A stretch of 64,000 nucleotides of DNA, from contig CBDCYD010000016.1 of NCBI GenBank assembly GCA_965224045.1, positions 930,001 through 994,000 on the forward strand, read 5' to 3'. Numbering within the stretch: the first letter of the stretch is position 1; every line of letters begins with the position of its first letter. This DNA comes from Tectiglobus sp965224045 (GTDB taxonomy: Bacteria; Pseudomonadota; Alphaproteobacteria; Rhizobiales; Hyphomicrobiaceae). Position numbers and translations under genes: made by a program. Under the pieces are notes generated by a model, which saw only the letters and a list, made by a program, of their open reading frames with translations, made no database searches and was not told where the DNA came from. This document shows, one piece after another, positions 49,276-56,854 of this stretch.

Positions 49276-52200
49276 ATGGCGACGCTGGTCAACATGGGTG
49301 ACGGTGGGCAGCGCGGTGTCGGGCTGCCGTCGCGCGCTGAAATTGCACGGTATCACCACGCCGACGAGGTTCGTCTTGTCGGCGGCCTGATCGAGCGTGC
49401 CATCTACACGGAAAATGAGCGGCGGTCCGCCGCGGCACTGGCACGCCGCCTCGTCGAAGGCGTCAGGGCCAGCGACGAAGGCCATGGCGGCATCGATGCC
49501 TTCATGCGCGAGTACGGCTTCACCAGCGAGGAAGGCATCATCCTGATGTGCCTGGCCGAGGCGTTGCTGCGGGTTCCGGACGCTGAAACGGCAGATGCCC
49601 TGATCGCCGATCGCATTGGTAGCGGTTCGTGGGAAACCCATCTTGGCCATTCCGACTCGTTGTTCGTCAACGCCTCGACATGGGGATTGATGCTGACCGG
49701 GCGTATCGTCAAGCTGGACGACGATGCGGCCGGCTTCAGCATTTCCGGGCTGGCCAACCGCCTGCTCAAGCGCTCCGGTGAGCCGGTGATCCGAAGCGCG
49801 CTGCGCCACGCGATGCGCCTGATGGGAGATCAGTTCGTGCTCGGGCGCACAATCCAGGACGCGCTCAAACGGGCACGCCAGTTCGAGGCCAAGGGCTATC
49901 GCCTGTCCTACGACATGCTCGGCGAAGCGGCACGGACCGAACGCGATGCCGAACGCTATTTCGCGCGCTATCTGACAGCCTTCCAAGCGGTCGGGCGCGC
50001 AAACGGCCCGCTGTTCGACGAGCATGTCGATGCGATCTTCGCGCGGCCGAGCATTTCGGTGAAGCTTTCTGCGATCCATGCGCGGTTTGAACCGGGCAAG
50101 GACGCGCAGCTGCGGGCCGAACTGCTGCCGCGTTTGGTCGAATTGGCGGGCGAGGCGCGTGCGCAGGGTCTCGGTCTGACGATCGATGCGGAGGAGCAGG
50201 ACCGGCTCGATCTGACGCTCGGCTTGTTCGGTGAACTGTTTCTGTCGCCGGAGCTGCGTGGCTGGAACGGGCTCGGGCTGGCCGTGCAGGCCTATAGTAA
50301 GCGCGCCATTCCGGTGTTGCGGTGGCTGCGGTTGCTGGCGCATCAGGGTGAGCGGCGGATTCCCGTACGCCTTGTCAAAGGGGCGTATTGGGACAGCGAA
50401 ATCAAATGGGCACAGAAGGACGGGCTGGCCGACTATCCCGTATTCACGCGCAAGCTGCACACGGATGTGTCCTATCTTGCCGCCGTGCGCCTGTTGTTGT
50501 CGGACCGCGGCGCGTTTTATCCGCAGTTCGCCACGCACAATGCCCACACGCTGGCCACGGTTGCCGTCGCCGGTGGCGAGGCTGACTATGAATTCCAGCG
50601 CCTGCACGGCATGGGGGACGTGCTATACGACCAGGTTCTGGAGGACGCGGCGATCGGCCGGACGTGCAGGATCTATGCGCCTGTGGGCGGCCATGAAGAT
50701 CTGCTCGCCTATCTGGTGCGGCGCCTGCTCGAGAACGGTGCAAACACGTCGTTCGTGAACCGGCTTGCCGATGACGAACTACCGATCCGCGAGATTATTG
50801 CCGATCCCGTCAAGATCGCCGAGGACGAACGCCAAAGCGGAGGCGGCACGCCGAGCCGGGCGATCGCAAGGCCGCCAGAGATGTTTGCGCCCGAGCGGCG
50901 CAATAGCCTCGGTTTGGCGCTCAGCGAACCATCGGTGCGTGATGCGCTGCTCGATGACATGGGGGCGGCGCTGCGCAACGATTTCGAGGCCGCCCCGATC
51001 GTCGGCGGTGCCGTGCTGGCCCGGCCTGATGTGGGCGACTTCGCGCTCTGCCCGCACGACCGGCGCCAGCGGATGGGCCGGGTGGTCACCGCATCCGACG
51101 ACGACGTGGAGACGGCAATCGGGGCGGCGGCCGGCGCCGCGCGATCGTGGAACCAACTTGGCGGTGCGGCACGTGCGGAACTCTTGGAAAAGACCGCGGA
51201 TCTCTACGAGCGGCACCGCGCACGGTTGATGGCGGTGATCGTGCGTGAGGCCGGCAAGACGCTGGGCAATGCTTTGGGTGACGTGCGCGAGGCGGTTGAT
51301 TTCCTGCGCTATTATGCCGGTGAAGCGCGGCGGTTGTTCGGCCGGCCTGAGATGCTGTCCGGGCCGACCGGCGAGACCAACGCACTGTCGTTGCAGGGCC
51401 GAGGGCCGTTTGCATGCATCTCGCCTTGGAACTTCCCGCTGGCGATATTCACCGGTCAGATCGCGGGGGCCTTGGCGGCGGGTAACCCGGTGCTGGCCAA
51501 GCCGGCCGAACAGACGCCGTTGACGGCGTTTGCCGCGGTGCAGTTGTTCCACGAGGCCGGTGTGCCGGGCGATGTCCTGCACTTGCTTCCCGGTGACGGC
51601 ATGATTGGCGCACGGCTGGTCGAAGATCACCGGGTGCGCGGCGTTGCCTTTACGGGATCGAACGCGACGGCATGGGCAATCCAACGGGCGCTTGCAGAGC
51701 GGCGCGGCGAGATCGTGCCGTTCATTGCCGAGACCGGCGGCATCAACGCGATGATCGTCGATTCAACGGCGTTGCCGGAACAGGTCACGCGGGATGTCGT
51801 GATGTCGGCGTTCGATTCGGCAGGTCAGCGGTGTTCGGCAGCCCGTGTGATGTTCGTGCAGGACGATGCCGCGGATCGCATGATCGACATGCTCGTCGGG
51901 GCAACGGAGCTGCTCAGGATGGGCGATCCGATCGATTATGGCACCGACGTCGGTCCGGTGATTGACGAAGCGGCGCAGGACAGTTTGGAAGCGCACAAGG
52001 CACGGATGTATCGTTCCGCAAAAACGCTGGCCGATTGCAAGGTGCCGGAAGACTGCCGGTTCGGGACGTTCGTTGCACCGGCGGTTTTCGAAATCGGTGT
52101 GCTTGGCGATCTCGAGCACGAGGTGTTTGGGCCGATCCTGCACGTGATCCGTTACGAGCAAGGTCATCTCGACCGCGTGTGCGAAGCCATCAATGCGTCG

Positions 52201-52515
52201 GGTTTCGGGCTCACGCTTGGTATTCATACGCGCATCGAGCGTGTCGCGGCCGAGATCGTGGCGCGCACAGACGTCGGCAACGTCTATGTCAATCGCGATC
52301 AGATCGGGGCAGTGGTCGGCGTGCAACCGTTCGGTGGGCGGGGCCTGTCGGGAACGGGTCCGAAAGCCGGCGGGCCGCACTACGTGGCACACTTCGCGAC
52401 GGAGCGCGTGGTGACGACAGATATCACGGCAACAGGAGGCAACATCCAGTTGCTGAGCCTCGGCGAGCAATCGGTTGCGCGGGGCGCAGAGGACATCGAG
52501 GAAGCAACGCAGTAG
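49276..52515 (+). CDS. putA: Bifunctional proline dehydrogenase / glutamate semialdehyde dehydrogenase PutA
   Basis: 1079 residues from ATG 49276 (GGAG 8 bases upstream); GTG 49267 is an alternative. The N-terminal half is the FAD proline dehydrogenase barrel: FARPSISVKLSAIHARFEPGK, GLTIDAEEQDRLDLTL, IPVRLVKGAYWDSEIK and HNAHTLATVAVAGG. The C-terminal half is the aldehyde dehydrogenase: ISPWNFPLAIFTGQIAGAL, FIAETGGINAMIVDSTALPEQV (catalytic Glu), SAFDSAGQRCSAARV (catalytic Cys, residue 853) and EVFGPILHVIRY. There is no ribbon-helix-helix DNA-binding domain and no long C-terminal extension, so it is enzyme only. It oxidises proline to glutamate. Confidence 0.95.
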   Translation: MATLVNMGDGGQRGVGLPSRAEIARYHHADEVRLVGGLIERAIYTENERRSAAALARRLVEGVRASDEGHGGIDAFMREYGFTSEEGIILMCLAEALLRVPDAETADALIADRIGSGSWETHLGHSDSLFVNASTWGLMLTGRIVKLDDDAAGFSISGLANRLLKRSGEPVIRSALRHAMRLMGDQFVLGRTIQDALKRARQFEAKGYRLSYDMLGEAARTERDAERYFARYLTAFQAVGRANGPLFDEHVDAIFARPSISVKLSAIHARFEPGKDAQLRAELLPRLVELAGEARAQGLGLTIDAEEQDRLDLTLGLFGELFLSPELRGWNGLGLAVQAYSKRAIPVLRWLRLLAHQGERRIPVRLVKGAYWDSEIKWAQKDGLADYPVFTRKLHTDVSYLAAVRLLLSDRGAFYPQFATHNAHTLATVAVAGGEADYEFQRLHGMGDVLYDQVLEDAAIGRTCRIYAPVGGHEDLLAYLVRRLLENGANTSFVNRLADDELPIREIIADPVKIAEDERQSGGGTPSRAIARPPEMFAPERRNSLGLALSEPSVRDALLDDMGAALRNDFEAAPIVGGAVLARPDVGDFALCPHDRRQRMGRVVTASDDDVETAIGAAAGAARSWNQLGGAARAELLEKTADLYERHRARLMAVIVREAGKTLGNALGDVREAVDFLRYYAGEARRLFGRPEMLSGPTGETNALSLQGRGPFACISPWNFPLAIFTGQIAGALAAGNPVLAKPAEQTPLTAFAAVQLFHEAGVPGDVLHLLPGDGMIGARLVEDHRVRGVAFTGSNATAWAIQRALAERRGEIVPFIAETGGINAMIVDSTALPEQVTRDVVMSAFDSAGQRCSAARVMFVQDDAADRMIDMLVGATELLRMGDPIDYGTDVGPVIDEAAQDSLEAHKARMYRSAKTLADCKVPEDCRFGTFVAPAVFEIGVLGDLEHEVFGPILHVIRYEQGHLDRVCEAINASGFGLTLGIHTRIERVAAEIVARTDVGNVYVNRDQIGAVVGVQPFGGRGLSGTGPKAGGPHYVAHFATERVVTTDITATGGNIQLLSLGEQSVARGAEDIEEATQ

Positions 52516-52524
52516 AGTCCGGTC

Positions 52525-53316
52525 ATGAGTGAAAAACACGACAGCCGCGGTGGTGCGGACAAGGTCGCCGGAAAGCACGCACGTACAGAGCCGACGGCAG
52601 GTGTGCCTGCCGGCCGGACATCCAAGGGCGACGTGCAAGCAACCGAGCAGGGTGACGTTGCGTCATTCATCGCCAAGATGAAAGCGGTTGCGCCGGTTGC
52701 CGGGACCGGGCGCGGACGGCTGATTTTTGCGATGGATGCGACGATGAGCCGGCAGCCGACGTGGGACATGGCGCTGGCGCATCAGGCCGAGATGTTCGGT
52801 GCCGTCGAGGAGGTTGGTGGTCTCGACGTGCAGTTGATCTATTTTCGCGGCGCCGGGGAGTGCAGGGCCTCCAAGTGGGTGTCGGACCCGCAGGCGCTGG
52901 CGCGGCTCATGACGACGGTGCATTGTGCCGGCGGTCTGACGCAGATTGGCAAAGTCCTGCGCCATGCCCGCAATGAGACGGAAGAACAGCGCGTCAATGC
53001 GTTGGTCTATGTCGGGGACTGCATGGAGGAGGATATCGATCAGGTGTGCGGCCGCGCAGGTGAGCTGGCGCTCAACGGCCTGCCGGTGTTTGTCTTCCAG
53101 GAAGGCCGTGATGCGCAGGCGGAACGGGCGTTTCGCGAGATCGCGCGGTTGACGAAGGGGGCCTACTGCCGGTTCGATCAGGGGGCGGGCGATCAACTTC
53201 GTCAGTTGCTCGCGGCCGTGGCCGTTTATGCCTCCGGCGGACGGGCGGCGCTCGAGGATTTCAGCCGCGGCGGCGGCGGACGCGGGGCGCGGCTGCTGAT
53301 CGAACAAATGAAATAG
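52525..53316 (+). CDS. VWA-like domain protein
   Basis: 263 residues, 9 bases after putA. The first 45 residues are polar and disordered. From about 63 the chain forms a von Willebrand A-type fold: RLIFAMDATMSRQPTWDMA contains D71-x-T73-x-S75, a conservative version of the DxSxS MIDAS metal site; later CAGGLTQIGKVLRHA supplies the second metal-ligand Thr and NALVYVGDCMEEDID the Asp. GLPVFVFQEGRD and LTKGAYCRFDQGAGDQLRQLL complete it. It has no signal peptide. It is followed at 12 bases by a membrane J-domain protein. Function unknown. Confidence 0.8.
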   Translation: MSEKHDSRGGADKVAGKHARTEPTAGVPAGRTSKGDVQATEQGDVASFIAKMKAVAPVAGTGRGRLIFAMDATMSRQPTWDMALAHQAEMFGAVEEVGGLDVQLIYFRGAGECRASKWVSDPQALARLMTTVHCAGGLTQIGKVLRHARNETEEQRVNALVYVGDCMEEDIDQVCGRAGELALNGLPVFVFQEGRDAQAERAFREIARLTKGAYCRFDQGAGDQLRQLLAAVAVYASGGRAALEDFSRGGGGRGARLLIEQMK

Positions 53317-53328
53317 GTCGGGCCGGCG

Positions 53329-54015
53329 ATGCGCGTCACCTTCCTGGTGATCGGAGCAATTCTGTTTGCGGTGCTGGGCGTGGTCTGGTTTCTCAGAACG
53401 CCGCCAGGCCGCATGGCGCGGCAGTTGCGCATTGTCGGTGGGATCATCCTTGGTCTCCTTGCTTTGTTCTTCATCACGCGCGGTGCGATCAGCTATGCCC
53501 TGCCGCTTGCGACGTTGGCGCTGTGGTTATTTCTGCGCCAGTCCGGCGGCGGTCCTTCGGCGCCGTCCGATGGCCAGATGTCGCGCGTGCGGACCGCGCA
53601 TCTCGAGATGGAACTCGACCACGAGACCGGCACGATGCGCGGTACGGTTCTCAAAGGCGTATTCGAGGGGCGCGCCGTCGAGCGTATGGCGCCGGCTGAG
53701 CTGGCGCTGCTCTGGCAGGACTGCCGCTTCGAAGACCCGCAATCAGCGCAGTTGCTCGAAGCCTACCTCGACCGCGTCCATCCGACTTGGCGGGAGGACA
53801 TGGCAAAGGCGGAGTCGGAAGCCGGGGCCGGCGGAAAAATGACGATCGAAGAGGCCTACGAGATCCTCGGGCTGACACCGAAGGCGAGCGCCGAGGACAT
53901 TCGCAAGGCGCATCGCGACCTGATGAAGAAACTGCACCCTGACCGCGGCGGATCGAGCTACCTGGCGGCGAAGATCAACGAAGCCAAGGAACTGCTCTTG
54001 AACAGGATGCCTTAA
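53329..54015 (+). CDS. Membrane-anchored J-domain protein
   Basis: 228 residues. Two or three hydrophobic helices open the protein (about 3-21, 35-50 and 54-70). A cytoplasmic-looking middle (75-165) includes RTAHLEMELDHETGTMRGTVL, a conserved segment of this group. The C-terminus (about 170-228) is a DnaJ domain: MTIEEAYEILGLTPKASAEDIRKAHRDLMKK with HPD at 203-205 and LAAKINEAKELLLN. The order (membrane helices first, J-domain last) is that of DjlA/TIM14-like co-chaperones that recruit DnaK to the membrane. Tight linkage to the VWA gene suggests a joint job. Confidence 0.85.
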   Translation: MRVTFLVIGAILFAVLGVVWFLRTPPGRMARQLRIVGGIILGLLALFFITRGAISYALPLATLALWLFLRQSGGGPSAPSDGQMSRVRTAHLEMELDHETGTMRGTVLKGVFEGRAVERMAPAELALLWQDCRFEDPQSAQLLEAYLDRVHPTWREDMAKAESEAGAGGKMTIEEAYEILGLTPKASAEDIRKAHRDLMKKLHPDRGGSSYLAAKINEAKELLLNRMP

Positions 54016-54395
54016 AGCGCGTCGCAAGAATGCGCCTCGCTTTGGGTTTGATTGCCTCACGCCGCTATTCGCGCTGCGCGCGGCGGCTCCGGCGGGGCGG
54101 CCATTCGGCCGGGTCGCGTTGCTCCCTTATGGGTCAATCCGTCTTGCTGCGACATGCCTTAGCGTGCCGACGACAAACGGCAGCAAATGCCGATGCAAAA
54201 ATGTGTTCGCGATAGGTGGATGCGCTTCAAGGCCGCAACGCGGCCCGCCGCACCAGTACACAGATGTTTCCCGAATGCGCGATTGATCGGGCCCATCGAA
54301 AACATGCGGCGGCGTGCGGGCGCAGGCCGGGGGCAGCGAGCAATAGCCGTGAGCGACATCGGCGGGATCATCACTCAATGCCGATCGAACATGAT
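54016..54395. other. Intergenic region after the J-domain gene
   Basis: 380 bases between convergent genes. It contains a GC-rich inverted segment (CGCCGC ... GCGGCG around 54060-54090) but no T-tract. Short open frames inside it (for example 54187-54399) have no ribosome site or recognisable residues. I see no gene here. Confidence 0.4.
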
Positions 54396-55724
54396 TTAGT
54401 TCTGCCGCGCGACAAAACACTCGATGCCGATACGCTGCATGGCTTTGCACGTGGCGTTGGCCGTGTCGGCGGCGAACCCCGTGTAGCGGGCGCGGAACAC
54501 TTCGCGGTTGCGCGAGACCGCCCGGATGGCCACGGGACGGGCTCCGGCCAGCAACGGACCGGCTTTGGCCTTGACGCGTTGCAACTGGTTTTGCGCTTCG
54601 GCGATCGACAGATAGGCGCCGACCTGGATTTGCGTATTGCCACCGGCTGCAGCAAGGCTGGCCTGGCGGTGGGGGGCTTGTGCGATCCTGCCGGGCGTGC
54701 GGCCTGCGAGCTGCACGGCCTGGGTCTGCAATGTGCCGGGGCGTTGGACGTTACGCGCTGCGGGACGTGCCAGCTTTCGCTTGGGAACGCGGACGCGCGG
54801 CTGCCAGCCGGTGGAGGCCGCGATTTGCCTCGGTGCCCGAACAAGGTGCGGGCGCTTGCGCGCTGCGACGCGCACATGCGGCGTGCGGCTGCGGGTCTGC
54901 GATGCCAGCGGCATGAACCTCTGCAACAGTCGGCGCATGGTTGCGTTGCGCTTGCGCGCGGTCTTGCCTCCCATCACCACCGCAACGACGTTCCTGCCGG
55001 ATTGGCGTAGCGACGTGACGAGGTTGAAACCCGATGCGCGCGTGTATCCGGTCTTGATGCCGTCGACGCCGCGGTAGCGACCAAGCAAAGTATTGTGGTT
55101 GCGGTAGCGCCGGCCCTTATAGTGGAAAACGCGGGTTCGGAAATTGCCGAAGTGGTTCGGAAAGTGGTCGCGCAGGCGCAAGGCGAGTTGCGCCATGTCG
55201 CGGGCCGTTGTCACTTGGGCGGGATCGGGCAGGCCTGAGGCATTTCGAAACACCGTGTTACGCATTCCCAACTGACGGGCCTTGCGCGTCATCAGGCGGG
55301 CGAATGCCGGTTCACTGCCTGCGATATGTTCAGCTATCGCTGTGGCAACATCGTTCGCGGACTTGGTTACCAGGGCATGTACGGCCTGGCGCACGGTAAT
55401 GCGATCGCCGGGCTTGAGGCCGATCCGGGACGGTGGCTGGCCGGCAGCTCGTGGCGTCGCCGTGATCTTGGAGTGGTATGTCAGGCGGCCATCTTCAATG
55501 CGCTCGAACACAAGGTAGAGCGTCATCATCTTGGTGAGCGATGCAGGATACCGCAGATCCGTCGCCTTGTCGGCGTGGAGGACAGCGCCCGTGTTCGCAT
55601 CGACGACGAACGAGGCTTGGCGGCCCTTGACCGCGGCCTGGGCAGTTGGCGTTGCGGCCGCGCCTAGCAGCAGGCTCGCGATGGCGAGCGCGTGCAATGC
55701 AGCCTTGCGGATTCCCTCATGCAT
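54396..55724 (-). CDS. D-alanyl-D-alanine carboxypeptidase with C-terminal SPOR-like domain
   Basis: 442 residues from ATG 55724 with a signal peptide (ALAIASLLLGAAATPTAQAA). The S11 penicillin-binding motifs are S62-LTK (YPASLTKMMTLYL), SAN (122-124) and KTG (224-226, GIKTGYTRASGFN). A long basic linker rich in Arg, Pro and Ala (about 265-360) leads to a final region, GGNTQIQVGAYLSIAEAQNQL with VFRARYTGFAADTANATCKAM, that fits a SPOR domain binding denuded septal glycan. It trims the terminal D-Ala of peptidoglycan side chains in the periplasm, probably at the division site. Confidence 0.9.
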   Translation of the reverse strand: MHEGIRKAALHALAIASLLLGAAATPTAQAAVKGRQASFVVDANTGAVLHADKATDLRYPASLTKMMTLYLVFERIEDGRLTYHSKITATPRAAGQPPSRIGLKPGDRITVRQAVHALVTKSANDVATAIAEHIAGSEPAFARLMTRKARQLGMRNTVFRNASGLPDPAQVTTARDMAQLALRLRDHFPNHFGNFRTRVFHYKGRRYRNHNTLLGRYRGVDGIKTGYTRASGFNLVTSLRQSGRNVVAVVMGGKTARKRNATMRRLLQRFMPLASQTRSRTPHVRVAARKRPHLVRAPRQIAASTGWQPRVRVPKRKLARPAARNVQRPGTLQTQAVQLAGRTPGRIAQAPHRQASLAAAGGNTQIQVGAYLSIAEAQNQLQRVKAKAGPLLAGARPVAIRAVSRNREVFRARYTGFAADTANATCKAMQRIGIECFVARQN

Positions 55725-56467
55725 GGTGTCATGCAATCCCGATCACGTGACCCGAGCGGGTCGAATGAAGTAGCCGTCGACGGTGATGTCCGGCCAGCGG
55801 AGCCCCCCGTCGACCGTTCGAGACCCTACTGAGCAAGCCAATCCGGCGCATTTGCGGCGGCAAGAGACTGCGTCTGGATTGGTGATCAATTTACTGCGCG
55901 CCAGTTAGACCTCGGTGAATATCCTCCCTAAAATGCGACCGATCGATGTTGTCTGCAGATTGCTTCAGCAGAAATCGGTGCAATCCGGGTCTCGGTGCAG
56001 CGGCAACGATCCAGTCTCACATGTGTGTGATATCGGATTCGCGGCCACACGAGGTGCGCCAAAAAGGAAAGTGATCGGTGCGAGCGCGATAAACGCCGAC
56101 AATCGCAATCTCCAGCGGGCTGATTGTCGGGCTTGCCTTAGGATTGCGATATTTGTGCTCTGCACTGGACGTTCGGGCGGCGATACCCCATTTCAACGCC
56201 ATAATGATAACGTTTGTGCGTGGCCCTTGGCGACACAGGCGGTGACGCTGCGGGCCGACGACCATGATCGATTGGCAAGTGGTGGTGTTCGGCGCGACGT
56301 TGATTTGCTAGATTGGTTGGCGAGGGGATTGCGTGACGTTGAGGCATGATATCTGATTGTGGTTCGGTTTTCGGGGCCCGGCAGCCTGCGGTATGTGCCG
56401 TCGTTTCCGTGCAGGACGTGTGGATCAGGACTGGTCGCGACAGGGTCGTGAGGCCGAAAGTCAGGGA
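55725..56467. promoter_or_regulatory. Long divergent intergenic region upstream of clpS
   Basis: 743 bases, the longest non-coding stretch in the window. It is less GC-rich than its surroundings from about 55880 to 56340. Open frames here translate to sequence with no family resemblance. A 6-bp palindrome pair GACCCG-AG-CGGGTC is at 55749-55762. It must hold promoters for the carboxypeptidase and the clpSA genes, but no canonical sigma-70 or sigma-32 site stands out. A small RNA is possible and cannot be judged by eye. Confidence 0.35.
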
Positions 56468-56848
56468 ATGAGCACCAGGGTAATGATTGGAGATCGCGAT
56501 ACGCGCGTGATGATGGCGAATGAGAACGGTCCGGGCGGTGATGACGACAGCGAAAGCCGGACAGGGATCGTTACCAAGACGCGTCCGAAGACAAAGAAGC
56601 CGAGCCTGTACAAGGTTCTGCTGCTGAACGACGACTATACGCCGATGGAGTTCGTTGTTCACGTTCTTGAGAAATACTTCAACAAGGGGCGCGAAGATGC
56701 GACCCGCATCATGTTACAAGTGCACCAACAAGGCGTGGGCATTTGTGGCGTCTACACCTATGAGGTTGCGGAGACGAAGGTCACGCAGGTCATCGACTTC
56801 TCCCGTCAACACGGGCATCCACTGCAATGCACAATGGAGAAAGAGTAA
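56468..56848 (+). CDS. clpS: ATP-dependent Clp protease adaptor ClpS
   Basis: About 126 residues from ATG 56468; in-frame ATGs at 56483, 56510 and 56513 are alternatives and the true start is unsure because ribosome sites are weak. The core is unmistakable: LYKVLLLNDDYTPMEFVVHVLEKYFNK, with the Asn-Asp-Asp and Met of the N-degron pocket, then MLQVHQQGVGICGVYTYEVAETKV. ClpS delivers N-end-rule substrates to ClpAP. The variable N-terminal tail, here acidic with Asn/Gly, is used to engage ClpA. It is 6 bases ahead of clpA. Confidence 0.95.
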   Translation: MSTRVMIGDRDTRVMMANENGPGGDDDSESRTGIVTKTRPKTKKPSLYKVLLLNDDYTPMEFVVHVLEKYFNKGREDATRIMLQVHQQGVGICGVYTYEVAETKVTQVIDFSRQHGHPLQCTMEKE

Positions 56849-56854
56849 GCCGCC

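Noticed and set aside
54187..54399. 70-codon open frame between convergent genes
   Set aside because: No ribosome site, no hydrophobic or conserved pattern, and it runs into the carboxypeptidase gene.
55915..56349. 144-codon open frame upstream of clpS
   Set aside because: No plausible ribosome site and no family resemblance; I treat the region as non-coding.
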